Assembly: GCA_034440615.1 (NCBI GenBank)
Contig: JAOTOM010005097.1
Location: forward strand, 248,001 to 312,000
Direction: 5' to 3'
DNA length: 64,000 bases
From: Ashinkailepas kermadecensis
Lineage: Eukaryota > Arthropoda > Thecostraca > Neolepadidae
The notes under the pieces were generated by a model. It was not told where the DNA came from, did no database searches, and saw nothing but the letters and a program-made list of their open reading frames with translations. The position numbers and the translations under genes were made by a program. Each line of letters starts with the position of its first letter. Position 1 is the stretch's first letter. Shown piece by piece: positions 10,890-22,578 of this stretch.

Positions 10890-12147
10890 TCGCACATATG
10901 CTAAATACAGTTTTTTCATGACATCCTTGCTCTTATATATCACACTTCTATTAATGAGTTCCAGCATTCTGAGTGCCCTGTTCCTAGCTGAGATCATTGT
11001 TTTTTTTCTGCTTTAAGGTCTTTTGAAACCAACACACCTAAGTCCCTTTCCTCTTCAATTACATCCAGTTCCCTCCCTCCCATTGTATATCTGAAAGTCT
11101 CACCTCCAGACCCCAGATGCATAACCTTACACTTGTCATAGTTGAAATACATCTGCCATAGATCAGCTCACTTTTTTAGGTCCTCCAAGTCTAGTTAAAT
11201 ATTTATAGATTGATCACAACTATTTGCCACTCCTACCAGCTTGATGTCATCAACAAATTTGAACACTATTCCTCAGCCCTACCTCAATGTTATTCACAAA
11301 CATGATAAAGAGAAGTTGCCCTAGAACAGAGCCCTGTGGTACTCCACTCAGAACATCCTTCCAATCAGATTTACATCCATTTAACATTACCCTTTGTTTC
11401 CTCCCCCTCAACCATGCTTCAATCCAACCTATAACTTTTCCAACAATCCCATGTTGCTGTAGTTGATGAATTAGCCTCCCATGTGGAATTTTATCAAAAG
11501 CTTTGCTAAAGTCAAAGTACACAACATCCATCCTGCTTTGATTGTCTACTTCTTTAGTAACATACTCCATGAACTCCAAAAGGTTAGTTAAACAAGACCC
11601 TCGAGATCGAAATCCATGTTCAGTATCCTTAAAAGATTGTACCTATCAAGATGAATCTGAACATCTGTTTAACCAGATTTTCTAGTACCTTGCAAACTAT
11701 TGAAGTCAAACTAACTGGCCTGTAGTTCCCTATACACTTCATACTTCCCTTTTTGAAAATCGGTACTACATTTGCATTTCTCCAATCTTCAGGCACTTCG
11801 GAATATTCCATAGACCGCCTGAAAAATTATACCTAGGGGAACTGCTAAAGCTTTAGCACACTCTACTAAGACCCTAGCATATATATATCATCTGGTCCAG
11901 AAGCTTTATTAGGTTTTATATTCTGCAACTGCTTTTCTACATCTTGTGTAGTTATTGTAAGATACTCCAACCTATCACCTGTCATGGCATAAGATTCAGT
12001 TGTTTCTATTCTACCAGAATTTTCTTTAGTAAAGACTGATGAGAATTGCTTGCTTAGGGATTCCACAATATCACAATCATCAACCACTAATTCCCCATCT
12101 ACCTGACAGTGACCATAAACAACGTTTGTGGTTTCTTTACAAGCCAT
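10890..12147 (-). pseudogene. CR1-like reverse transcriptase relic (copy B)
   Basis: On the minus strand, from high to low coordinate: KQLQNIKPNKASGPDDI (about 11900-11945), GNYRPVSLTSIVCKVLENLV (about 11680-11745), FDFSKAFDKIPHGRLIHQLQ (about 11460-11520), GVPQGSVLGQLLF (about 11305-11345), then a broken F-V-D-D region near 11245-11265 and a thumb region ending near 10900. The first catalytic Asp (FDFSKAFD) and the GVPQGS motif are intact, but frameshifts interrupt the frame. Upstream sequence (GDRLEYLTI) is the linker before the RT; the endonuclease is missing. Confidence 0.85.
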
Positions 12148-12150
12148 ACA

Positions 12151-13365
12151 TGGAACTAATATTGAAACTCCTGAAAGTGCTAAGCATCATCTTAGAAATG
12201 TATGTTGGTATTGCCCCCGAACCTGAAAAGAAAGCTATGCCAATGGTTGACTGGTTGAATGGCAGAATAGCGGTTATATGTTGTATTACATTTAAGATTC
12301 ACACGTTGCTGAATCATGTATGAAGCATAAAATATCGTCACCCACCCCTCCCTCACAGCATAGAAGGTGGAGCCACCGATCAACATCAGCCTTTTGCAGT
12401 CCAGAAAACTGTATCACTTAGCCGAAGTGGACCTTTGTTCCAGGTTCACGGTTGCAAGTCGTCATTTGGCTGGATATGGCACTTCAACAGCCAATACGTT
12501 CGGCGGTTTAGCCCTGCTGAGCGACCAATGCGCTACACACCAATGAAGAATAACACGCTCCCATTGACGGCAGACGGTACTGCGCGCCCCTGCTACCTTC
12601 TACCCTCTACCTGCGCCGTGTTGCCACAGCGGGGGCATCACCGCCTTCAGTTTCCTGGCGAGTCCAACCCCAGGGACTCCAGCGGTGGCGACTGCCATGC
12701 ACCGCAGGATGCTATGCCAGCAACGAGACTGATAGACATCACCGTCAGAGCTTAGTGATGCTGTTACGTGCTCGTTTGGCAGGACGGAGATCGGAATCGC
12801 GCGTGGCTGGGATGTGGACGAAGTGACGTTGGGTGGTGTTGGGTGACATTGGGTGACGTTGGGTGACGTTGAGTGACGTTGGGTCTTAAATGCAGTGCTA
12901 CGTAGAACGGCCATCCTGCACCCATTCAAACCATCCCGCTCTCCAACAACACCAATGGCTCCCACAGCATTTTGCTGGCCAAACCTGCGCACCTGTGGTT
13001 GTACACGAGATGCAGTGAAATTCGAATGCAGGAGCAGCTGGATCGAACACTCACAGCCGTTTTTTTGTTGTAAATAGAAAGTTCGGTCCTGTTGGCCACT
13101 CGAAGCGAGGCACACATGGCTGAACAATGCAGTTTTGGCATACATTGCAGCCACAGGATCAACTTGCACATAGACGACACCACCCTTCTCTGAATTACTT
13201 TCTTTGTTCCACTTTGCGACACCGACTTTTTCTCCTGACAGCACCAGTCTTGCGGTCCACAACACAAACTAGTCATCCGCCTATGGACGCGCATCACAAA
13301 CGCATATCCGTGCGCGTTCGCGGGTAGCTCTGTTGCACGTGCTAACTAATTGGGGTGTACTTCGC
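12151..13365. other. Unannotated stretch with short GTTGGGTGAC repeat
   Basis: A 10-bp tandem repeat (GTTGGGTGAC) occupies about 12830-12885. A 221-codon minus ORF (12600-13265) crosses it; its composition is ordinary and I recognise no domain, so I do not call it a gene. The rest is featureless. Confidence 0.4.
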
Positions 13366-13367
13366 CA

Positions 13368-13640
13368 GCTCAGTTAGCTTCTGTGGTCACCATTGGTCAT
13401 CGCTATTCGACAGCTCAGTTAGCGTGCTTCTGTGGTCACCATTGGTCATCGTTATCGACAGCTAAGTTAGCGTGCTTCTGTGGTCACCATTGGTCATCGC
13501 TATCCGACTAATCAGTTAGCGTGCTTCTGTGGTCACCATTGGTCATCGCTATCCGACAGCTCAGTTAGCGTGCTTCTGTGGTCACCATTGATCATCGCTA
13601 TCCGACAGCTCAGTTAGCATGCTTCTGTGGTCACCATTCG
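13368..13640. repeat. 49-bp minisatellite, 6 units
   Basis: GTGGTCACC recurs at 13383, 13432, 13480, 13529, 13578 and 13627 (spacing 48-49 bp). Each unit contains CAGTTAGCGTGCTTCTGTGG and CATTGGTCATCGCTATCCGA. Confidence 0.92.
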
Positions 13641-14622
13641 CCGCCGCTATTCACGCACGACGAAGCACTCTCCGTTGTCATGCTGGCAGGGACAAGCGCA
13701 GTGAAAGGTGTCGCCACTACTGTGTATTGTTTGCGCGCGCTCTTTTGGGTCCTCTTTGCATACGTCTGATCACAAGGCCAGGCAATGACGTCACCACTGC
13801 TATTGCCAACCGTTGGCCGCTATCGATCGCGGGTGAAATCCAGCAGGAGCTGACATTTGAACGCGATACCTGCAATACAAAGCCAAGGGTTCGAGTCGGT
13901 ACGTACTAAGAATCCTCATCACTTCCAGCAAATTGTACCTTTGTAGGTGTGCCGGGTGTCAGTCCATCACGAAGGTTCACCATGACCTCATGCCCACGTA
14001 TCGTGGTCGAGGTGCCGTCCCGGGGGATGGTAGCAGCCACGCTCACTCGTCATGTCAATAAGGAGCTGCCTTACAGCGGCGCACATTGCGCACACCCTAC
14101 TGCTGCGGCTAACCGAATACAATTAATGGAATCCCAGAGGTCGGCATAAATGAGACACGTGATGGCAGAGGCCTAAGCTCGGCGTAACGCCGTCTTCAGT
14201 GTCGCCGGCTGCCGAGTATTGTGTTGCGTGACGGCGGAGGCCTAAGCTCGGCGTGACGTCGTCTTCAGTGCAGCTGGCAGCCCAGTTGTGTTGTGCGCCT
14301 CGTTGCTGCTGCGTTGACGTTCGGAGACGTATGGTGTGCATTGCATTGAATACCTGATGCGAAATGGCAGATCTGTGTTCCCGGTTGGCCGGGAGCGCGC
14401 TGCTGCACGATCGCTCTCAATCATCTCCGATGTATGCACATCGCATGCAGTCGAACCTCGGCCGACGAGATCGCGCCCGTACAGGCTGGAATTGGCGGTG
14501 GTGTGTTGGAAGCAGCCGGTTCCCTATCACCCACGGGGTACAACTTCCTCAGCAAATTATTCGCACGAGGCATGTGATCAGCAGTGTACTGTGTCCGCCG
14601 CTCGGAAGTCGTTGTTGTCGCG
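13641..14622. other. Unannotated stretch with a 69-bp duplication
   Basis: Two direct copies (about 14160-14228 and 14229-14295) share GAGGCCTAAGCTCGGCGT and GTCTTCAGTG. Nothing else recognised. Confidence 0.45.
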
Positions 14623-15778
14623 TCATCAAGTCATCAAGTCATAAAGTGTTCAGATTTAATCAGAGCCACAGGGGCCCATCTGGGTGAAGCCTGTGAAGGG
14701 AAGGTAAGTCTAGACAAAAGGATACTCAACGCCCCAACCAATAGCACATCATAAATGTCAGAGAAACTATCTAACCACATCCTACACTCTTATCAATACC
14801 TATCTACCTACCTATCTAGCCCTGTTCGCTCGATCCCGCGTAACACACGCATGGATCGAGTGCCCTATCAATAATTTTTAAACTCCATCCATGCCTGCTT
14901 AAAGGGTGCACAGTGCACCGTATGCACATACTAGCATACATCTCACCACATCCACCACTAATTGGAACTCAAAAACAAGATTATCCAGCCTAAAACATAG
15001 TCCACCCTGTTTGAAATACAATCAACGAGAGATCCCCACATCAGCATGCAGCCTATTCCATTCGTCATCCACCCTTGACTGAAAACGTTTTGTCGCTTAA
15101 CTGTCCTACACCCTGACTTGTTTAACCTGAATTGATGACCCCTATGTGATACTCTAAATATAATGACATCAGTCAGATTAACTTTATCTAACTGTAGCGA
15201 TTTTATACATTTCAATCATATCTCGCCCCCCCCCCATCTCCTATTCTTGAGTACATATCTAATGTCATATGCCTTTCTCTATATTATAAGTTACCTAGTC
15301 CACCGATGAGTCCACTGGCTTTGCGCTGCACTCTTTTTAGCATATCTATATTTTTAAAACAAGGGCTCCACGCCTGTGCAGAATATTCCACGTGGGGTTA
15401 CATGTAGAATAAGTACAGTTTTTTTCACGACTTCCTTGCTCATATATCTCCTATTGACTCCTATTGGTGATTCCCAGCATTCTGATTGCCTTATTCCAAG
15501 CTGAGGTGTATTGTTTCATCTGCCTTAAGGTCAATTGAAACTGACACATCTAGTCTCTTTCCTCTTCAATAACATCCAGTTCCCTACTTCTCATTGTATA
15601 TCTGAAAGTATCACCTCCAGACCCCAGATGCATTACCATACACTGTTCATAGTTGACAGACATCTGTCATTGATCAGGCCACTTTTTAGGTCCTACAAGT
15701 CTAGTTGAATAATACTAGGCTGATCACTACTGTTAGTCACTCCTACCAGCTTGATGTCGTCAGCAAATTTGAACAGAA
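14623..15778 (-). mobile_element. CR1-like LINE copy C, 5'-truncated
   Basis: Minus strand. The 3' tail has three 8-bp units (TCATCAAG twice, then TCATAAAG, 14623-14646), followed by a shorter, more diverged 3'UTR. The C-terminal coding region lies at 14958-15215 and the RT thumb at about 15420-15778. It retains the contiguous CAAGGGCTCCACGCCTGTGC site (about 15360-15380), which is the unoccupied version of the hAT insertion site in copy B. The 5' truncation falls just past GATGTCGTCAGCAAATTTGA near 15775. Confidence 0.82.
14958..15215 (-). pseudogene. CR1-like pol C-terminal region (copy C)
   Basis: An 85-codon open stretch has QFRLNKSGCRTVKRQNVFSQ then a damaged W-x-N-G segment and VDYVLGW. 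It aligns with the copy B C-terminal region (QFRLDKMRCRTAKRQQVFSP). It is more diverged than copy B. Confidence 0.72.
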
Positions 15779-15781
15779 ACA

Positions 15782-16453
15782 TCAACCTGACCAACCGAAA
15801 GCCTGACTTTCGGATACACCACCGGCGGAGCGGCAGTTCTTGTCGGGACATTTGTGGCAGCCATGCGGTTGTTGGGGTCCGCCGCCGACGGCCTCCCATA
15901 CCGACGGCCGACGCTTTATAGTTACAGCGGCTGTTGGCGGCGGTTCCGACGCCCGATGTATGATGATGACTGCACTTAAGGCTGTTGGCATTTCATCGTA
16001 ATCACAGGAGAACGGCCAACCACTGGTCGTTTTGAGCGGGATCACGAGCTCAGCAATAATGGCGTAATGAAAAGCACAGTCTGTCGTGTAAATGCTTTGT
16101 GACGATGAAATTGTCAGGTGAATGTCACCATCAGCGACGTTGTCATTTAAAATGCATATTTGAGGGAACGAAATTATGTGCAGGCAAAGCAAACGATAGC
16201 ATGCTAATTTCGCCGGTGTTGGACATGAAATGCGTGACAACATATGCGAACACTGCTGGAGTTCGAGGTGAAGCGGTGGTATCTGCCTGTCAAGAACCAC
16301 AAGTACTCCGTCCAGTGCCTCGGCTTGTCTGTGTGTGCGCGGTGACGAATCGGTGAACGCCTCGTTAAACACTCCGAGACAGTCCTTGAACGCTGGATGA
16401 AACCACCTGAAGAGAAATGGACGGACACAAAGGACGCACAGCGGGAAAACCAT
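15782..16453 (-). other. Orphan 223-codon ORF, not recognised
   Basis: This is the longest ORF outside repeats and mobile elements, starting with Met at 16453. Composition is mixed (Cys, His, Ser, Pro and Ile rich) and there is no repeat. It includes CHKCPDKNC near the C terminus, which could be half of a zinc-binding site but is too little to call. I see no convincing signal peptide or membrane span. Its end abuts the truncated end of CR1 copy C. A 223-codon frame can occur by chance in 64 kb, so a real exon is possible but unproven. Confidence 0.2.
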
Positions 16454-17100
16454 TGTGCCCGAGATTGTGGCGAGTCAATCAGCCGATGGGATGACACCAC
16501 GAACGTGTACGGCGGCTCGGTGACGTGCAATGCGAACGCCTGGACAGTCGAGGACGTGACACTGTCCCGGCGATGCGGGATGCTCAGTGAGTGGCACTTT
16601 CTCAGCGCGAGTCACTGCATTCAGTCGCGGTTGATGGGCAGTTCACGTGATTCCCCAAAGCCGCAACCAGTTCGGGAGAGTCGACTGGTGGATAAGCAGT
16701 CACAGATGGCTGAAACCCGTCACAAGGTTAGCCTCACCGGACTACGTGTTATGTTCTGTGTGTGGATGTCGGGGGCATGTGCTCGGTCTGGGTAGGGGTG
16801 GAGGGTAGTGCTATCGTTGGATTTCAGCCAGGCTCGACCGCTTGTGTGCCGCGAGTCGCGCGATAGGATCGCGTCGATGCTGCGCATGAAGACGCGATGT
16901 GACACCAGGTAGGACCGGAAGTAATGGGACGCCTGCTCCCGGTGGCGGTGTCGTACGTGCGGCTGCCGACCGACCAGTGGGCCGCGACCCTCGTTGACGG
17001 TCTGGAGTGTGAACGTGGCCGGAGTACGATGGGGGAGGGGGGGGGAGGCTAAGGCGAAGCGCTCTGGCCGACCGCACCACTTCCGGCTGGGGGTGGTCGG
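16454..17100. other. Unannotated stretch
   Basis: No recognisable feature. Short ORFs only; a G-run lies at 17030-17047. Confidence 0.4.
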
Positions 17101-17312
17101 AACGTGTCCCCACGGATCCGCTGAGCCGTTCACAGTGAGACTCCACGTGTCCCCACGGATCCGCTGAGCCATTCACAGTGGGACTCCACGTGTCCCCACG
17201 GATCCGCTGAGCAGTTCACAGTGAGACTACACGTGTCTTCATGGATCCGCTGGGCCGTTCACAGTCAGTCTCCACATGTCCCCACGGATCCGCTGAGCAG
17301 TTCACAGTGTGG
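17101..17312. repeat. 43-bp minisatellite, 5 units
   Basis: GATCCGCTGAGC-like anchors lie at 17115, 17158, 17201, 17244 and 17287, exactly 43 bp apart. Each is preceded by GTGTCCCCACG and followed by TTCACAGTGAGACT. It runs directly into the 22-bp array. Confidence 0.93.
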
Positions 17313-17329
17313 TCCGACAATCGCCGCAC

Positions 17330-17835
17330 ACACCTCTTCCCTCTCCGGGACAGACCCTTCCCTCTCCGGACCAAACCTCTTTCGTTGCCGGACAGACCCA
17401 CTCCTCCCCGGACCAAACTTCTTTCGTCTCCTGCACAGACCACTTCTCTTTCCGGACCAGACATCCTTCGTCTCCTGTACAGACCACTTCCCTCTCCGGA
17501 CCAGACCTCTTCCCTCTCCGGGCCAGACCTCTTCCCTCTCCGGACCAGACCTCTTCCCTCTCCGGACCAAACCTCTTCCGTCTCGGGGACAGACCCTTCC
17601 CTCTCCGGGACAGACCCTTCCCTCTCCGGGACAGACCTCTTCCCTCTCCGGACCAAACCTCTTCCATCGCCGGACAGACCCACTCCTCTCCAGACCAAAC
17701 TTCTTTCGTCTCCTGCACAGACCACTTCTTTTTCCGGACCAGACCCTTTCCGTCTCTGGGCCAGACCTCTTCCGTCTCCGGACCAAACCTCTTCCGTCTC
17801 CTGAACGGACTCCTTCCCTCTCCGGACAAGACCTA
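17330..17835. repeat. 22-bp CT-rich minisatellite, about 23 units
   Basis: CTCTCCGG recurs about every 22 bp (17492, 17514 and onward). The unit is CTTCCCTCTCCGGACCAGAC plus 2 bases. Variants (GTCTCCTGCACAGACCACTT and TCGCCGGACAGACCCACTCC) recur in the same order twice (17380-17480 and 17660-17745), a higher-order repeat. It is free of stops in all plus frames and two minus frames, creating ORFs of 175-247 codons that I reject as genes. Confidence 0.93.
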
Positions 17836-18123
17836 TTCCCAGATGTTTGTGCCGTGATAGGTATGCCAAGGCCGTCAAACTTAAGGCTGTGATCTGTGTC
17901 TACAGTTTTTGTCGAGAAGGTCCGTTGGAATTTCTTACGTTCGGCATGCGATATAGCCCAGACCTGTCCGTACTGTGCGATGATGTCCTGGTGCTGTTGG
18001 AGATGCATCGATGATTCGTCCTACAGAGGTGCCCCAGGACCGCACGGGCCGCCACGTGACGTCGAACGAGCGTGTGGTGAGTGCGGTGGCGGCAGACTAG
18101 TCTGGACGGGCATAGTCTGTTGA

Positions 18124-18300
18124 TTTTCAGTAGCCTGCTGCTGCCTCCAGGGGCCGCTCGGTGAGCTCTGCGGCCCCCGGCGACGAGTCCACAGGGTGAA
18201 CAGTGCTGCATGTGCCCGGTCAGTTCTCAGCCGCCTCCCTCGACCTCCAGCGGCCGCTCTGTGAACCCTGCAGCCCCCGGCGACGAGTCCACAGGGGAAT
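18124..18300. repeat. Direct duplication of about 110 bp
   Basis: Two copies share GGCCGCTC, GTGAACCCTGC/GTGAGCTCTGC and CCCCCGGCGACGAGTCCACA. The second (from about 18235) is followed by a small insertion, GGAATCG. Confidence 0.75.
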
Positions 18301-19715
18301 CGGGGAACAGTGCTGCACGTACCACTGAAGGACGCTGATCTATCGAAAGTGCTAGTTTAGGTCAAGGTCTAGGCAGGGACAGATACAGGGGGGTGGGGGC
18401 GACCACCTCCTGCATTGAAGCCCGAAAGGCCCAAAAGTGGGCGACCAAGATGCTCGAGTGCACCCTCCCCTCCCGCTTGAATTATTCAGCCGACGCCGTC
18501 ACTCGGGAGTGGAAAAGACACCCTTTATGGGATAATCGAGTTCAATCCTCCTTGACATTTCCGTAATTAGTAGCTCCCTGCAAAAAGCCCTCCCGCGAGC
18601 TCAAGTAGACGATCCCTGTTGGCATGCAGACACCCCTCAGGATTACCCCCCACCCCGACCCCATCACCATCACCACCACCACCACCACCTCCCCTGGCAA
18701 AATAATAGATCCCTCAGTGGTCTAGGGAAACGAAGGGTATGAGGGGTGATCTTTTGAACGAAGAGGTATGCTTTCAGTATGTGAGGGAACTGGAAATTTC
18801 TTATCAGCAACTGAGGAGTGGCTTCACTTGAGCAATCACTGTACAAGAGACCACGTGCCCCTTGTCTTCCTCTTATCTCCACCAGAAAATTGGTCTTTAA
18901 GCAATTTCCTGGAACAGACGCCACGTTGGAGAGTGGGCCCCCCAGTGCCTCTGCAAATTGAATGGTGCAGGGCCGCTTTGGGAAGTTCCCATATGAGGAG
19001 TATTTGGATGAGTTGAGTGCTTAAATACGCGAGGGTGATGTGGCACATGTGTGAACGAACCCAATGAGAAAGAAGCTCCTCCGTAGAACCTCTGAGTGGC
19101 ATGACCGCAACCGCTCGATTAAATCCAGATACCCATAATCACCAGTCACACTCGCTTTAGCCTCCCGTGCAGCGCTCACCGTTCTGGACAGTTCAGTGCG
19201 TCGTAAAAGAGGTTGATATTCCCAAATCCGACGGGGCCAGAGAGGCGTGCCTGCCATCAACCAGCAGATAGCCGCGGGCATACTGACAGCGCCATAATGG
19301 TGAGCGGTCCACTGCCGCGAGACGCTCAGTCCGATATGGCAGCGCTGCTTTACTGACCTCGATATGGCAGCGCTGCTTTACTGACCTCGCGACGGGCGCG
19401 CCGCCGAATCCAATAAAGTCGTGCCGGTGTCGCGCGAGTTCGGAAAACGCGCGCCTATGGAGACGCTGCCGGCGCGGCCCAAATGCCCGACAGGACATGA
19501 AATATCGCCGATACGGGACGGATCGGATCGGTGGCGATCGGTCAGATTTGATGTCGTATGCATGATAGGACGTTGGTGGTCGATACCGCGTGACAGCCGC
19601 TCACTATGTCAGTCGACGACGGCGTCACCGGGCAGCAGATGAAATTTGTTGCGGCGGCTGCAGTCGCGTCATGGCGGCTCTGCGTGTCGTCGGCGGTCGG
19701 CCGACACTGCTGCTG
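18301..19715. other. Unannotated stretch
   Basis: A CAC/CAT trinucleotide run lies at 18660-18690, and a perfect tandem pair of 33 bp (GATATGGCAGCGCTGCTTTA) at about 19333-19390. No gene recognised. Confidence 0.4.
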
Positions 19716-19880
19716 CACTCGCTGCAGGCGACACAACTGGCGCAACACTGCTGCTGCAGGCGACACAACTGGTGCGACACCGTCGCTGCACTCGCTGTAG
19801 GCGACACAACTGGTGCGACAGTGTCGCTGCACTCGCTGTATGCGACACAACTACACTGGTGCGACACTGGTGGCCCGCAG
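19716..19880. repeat. Tandem repeat, roughly 33-40 bp units
   Basis: GCGACACAACTGG recurs five times, with GCTGCACTCGCTGTAGG between. Spacing varies because of internal deletions. The flanking 19900-20300 segment carries looser CACTGCCGC / GACCCC repeats. Confidence 0.8.
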
Positions 19881-20739
19881 TATCACTGGTGGTATCTCAT
19901 CCGCTCCCAACCTGACAAGCTGTCCCTGCCGCATGCGGTATCACTCCTACAGACCCCACTGGCACCAAGGCGTGCTGCTACATAGTCCACTGCCGCACAG
20001 ACTATCTGCTTCAGACCCCACGGCCACGCAGATGTCCTGCTGCAAGCTGCGTTGTCACGTGCACGTAGTGCTTCAAAATCCACTACCGCGCAGTCCCTGC
20101 TTCTGTCTCCACGGCCTCGCAGATGCTCTGTTGCAAGCTGTGTTGCCACGCGTGCGTAGTGCTTACAGACCCCGCTGCCGCGTAGACGCACTGCTCCAGA
20201 TTGTACTGTCATTCAGGCTTGCTGCTGTAGATTCCACTGGCACATCGTCGCACTGTACCGCCTCTACTGCCACGAAGACCTGCTGTAGACTGCACCGTCG
20301 CCGAGAAAACCAGTAAGACATATATTTTACATAGACTTCATTGCTTCTGTCAGTATGTCAGCGTCTGTCAATATGTCAGTATGTCTGTCAGTATGTCAGC
20401 CTGGGTTATAGAACTCGTCGGAAATGCAGGTTAGCGGCATAATATAAATGCGACTCCAGTCACGCGACCAGTTTTTTTCCTGTCGTGAGATCCTACCAAA
20501 TATAGGATTCTGGCGTGTATTTTTGCGATCTCCATCATCAGGCATGAACTGTCAGATCCTTCTTGATGCAGGACCTGACAAACTGTTCGCAAGTATTGCA
20601 CAGGATTAGAAGCAAGTCTTCATTTTTATTACAGTGCAATCCGTATCCAGAATCCGGTGATTCTTTCACACGAAAGTTCATATAATACCGAGAATTAAAC
20701 CTTTAGTTCCAACGATCTGCCAAGAGTTCTCCAAGAGTC

Positions 20740-22020
20740 AATTATGTCAGTGACGATGCGTTCAGGATTATGCTTCTCGGAGAAATGGTTGCTTAGTTGT
20801 GTTCGCCGTAGTATGTTCGGTAGCAATTTCTTTTGCCAGGAGCAATTTCACCTTCGACGAGGTCACGGACGTGGTGATGGAGTGCTGCCGGTGGATAGTG
20901 GGAGTGTTTCTTGCGACTTTACTCTTCTGTTCTTGAACGCTCAGTCACTTAAGCCTAAAATCTTCCTAGACATGACTTAAGCTTGTACGATTGTTCTGTG
21001 TGTCTTTCAGCGGAAACCTGGCTGCGTCCTGAGACTGCTTGGATATTTTTATGTTTTCCTGGCTACTTTTTATTTCGTGCTAATAGATTGGATGGCAATG
21101 GCTGTGGGGGTGTTGCTGCAACCACCAGGGATACCTTTAAGGTCGGACAACTCCAGTCAGTGACAAATACGGGCTTATCCAAGCTGGAAACACTCCGATT
21201 GCATTTCACCATTTCATCTGGTCGCTGTTTTAGCCTATGCTGTGTTTATCGTCCCCCCGTTATGCTGTGCGTACCGTGTCGGCTGACTTATACTTATTAT
21301 AAATACAGGTGTAGAATGTTATTTTATAATCCTCATACGCTTTTCAATAATAGATGATCTAGACTGCAATATTGCACGCACAGCTTTCGACAACTGTAGT
21401 TCTGTTTTGTTAGACTTTTGCACAGCCTGTCTTTTTACCTATGTGTCCATCAACTCACGTGTCTTCGAACTGGATCTCTTCTTGATGTTATTTGCTGTAA
21501 TAGTCAGTCACATTGTTGTACAGTCAGTCGCTTGTGTCATCTGTTTTAGGTTTGAATTGTACTCACAGTGACCACTGTATTCTTAGAGCCCATGCTAGTC
21601 TACCGAAACTGTGCCTTGGGACCAAGCTTGTTTTTACAAGGCGTATTCATAAGATCAATGCTTTTAATTTCCATTGTTCACTTAGAGCTGCTGACTGGAG
21701 TGCGGTCTTTTCATGTGTGGGAGTTGCTGATCAGTGGTCTGTTTTCACTGACACATTCTTACTCATTTTAGATGCTCATGCAATCAAGTGCATTAATCTT
21801 ACAGACCCCAATGCTCCCCCTGCCTCGGGCGCCATCTTGGGGCTAATGGCACAGCACCGTGGACTTCCCGCCCGAGATGGCAGGAGCCCTGACTCCTGGC
21901 CTTCGATCGTCTCGTCAAGTCTGCCATCCGACGAGAAGTCAGGGAGGACATCTCCAGGAACGTAAACCGACAGGGGCCCACCACCAGCTTTCGCAACATC
22001 AGTCAGATTGTTGAGGGTGG
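20740..22020 (+). pseudogene. LINE endonuclease (APE-type) relic
   Basis: Reading the plus strand with frame changes gives the order of a non-LTR retrotransposon AP-endonuclease: FLNAQSLKPK (about 20930-20962, N-terminal strand), LSAETWL (about 21006-21026, the catalytic Glu motif), GCGGVA (about 21103-21120), CCVYRPP (about 21240) and HSDH (21564-21575, the C-terminal SDH motif). It continues with a linker reading KINAFNF and NAPP up to about 22020, before the RT would begin. No RT follows. Stops and frameshifts split it into pieces of about 78, 124 and 150 codons. A CR1/Jockey-group element is likely; the clade is not settled. Confidence 0.75.
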
Positions 22021-22236
22021 GTGGTCCACTACCACTGTGTCAGACCCGATGAACTCAATCCAGGTACTTGTTGTGATGCCTACAAGCATTCCGGCATTGC
22101 AATATGTGAAGCGGCGTATCCCTGTCAACAGCATCGCGTGCCGACGTGTAGTTACAGTTGCATTGTTGGCAATAATGATAGGAGCAGTGTTGATGTGGAA
22201 CCCTGTCGTCAGTGTTGCGTCAGCAGCAGCGCGAAG
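22021..22236. other. Unannotated stretch
   Basis: Possible continuation of the LINE linker, then no recognisable feature before the CRE-type cluster. Confidence 0.3.
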
Positions 22237-22482
22237 TGACGTCACATCATTACGTCACAGTGTGACGTTCTTCCGACGGCCGATCACTGCGCGAGCACGG
22301 TGTGCCGGTCGGGGTCTGGTCAGATGACGCCACACTATGACGTCACTGCGTCAGTTAACCCCCTGCAACGAGCGGTGTGTTTGACGGGGTCTGAATAGAT
22401 GACGTCACACCATGACGCAACTTTGTCAGTCGGCCTTCTGAGCCGTGCGGTGCGTCCACACGGATCTGGACATGTGACGTCA
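22237..22482. promoter_or_regulatory. Cluster of four CRE/ATF palindromes
   Basis: The full palindrome TGACGTCA occurs at 22237-22244, 22338-22345, 22400-22407 and 22475-22482; half sites such as TTACGTCA and TGACGCAA lie between. The palindromes are embedded in a degenerate 60-75 bp repeat (GGGTCTG-x-x-AGATGACG). TGACGTCA is the established binding site for CREB/ATF bZIP factors. Whether it is functional or a by-product of the repeat is unknown; no gene start is visible nearby. Confidence 0.5.
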
Positions 22483-22506
22483 TCACTTGACACGGCCGAG
22501 TGCGGC

Positions 22507-22578
22507 ATCAGCATTCAGCAGGGGAGCAGGGGCCCAGTCATCTCCTGCTCCCCATTCAGCAGGGGAGCAGGGGCCCAG
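22507..22578. repeat. Tandem duplication of 41 bp
   Basis: CATTCAGCAGGGGAGCAGGG followed by GCCCAG occurs twice, separated by TCATCTCCTGCTCCC, which is partly complementary to the repeat and could form a hairpin with it. Confidence 0.8.

Larger units (their letters stand above)
8642..12150 (-). mobile_element. CR1-like LINE copy B, split by a hAT element
   Basis: This is the longest copy of the family in the window, on the minus strand. The 3' end has an 8-bp tail (TCATGAAG then TCATAAAG, 8642-8657), then a 3'UTR nearly identical to copy A (8658-9130), then coding sequence for the conserved C-terminal region (9242-9470). A DNA transposon interrupts it at 9666-10855, after which RT sequence runs from 10890 to about 12147. 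The right (5') boundary is uncertain: recognisable coding ends near 12147, upstream of KASGPDDI. The many frameshifts show it is dead. Confidence 0.85.

Noticed and set aside
12600..13265. 221-codon minus ORF as a gene
   Set aside because: Crosses a 10-bp tandem repeat and shows no recognisable domain or splice context; a chance frame is more likely.
17216..18008. ORFs of 175-247 codons on both strands
   Set aside because: All derive from the stop-free 22-bp CT-rich array.
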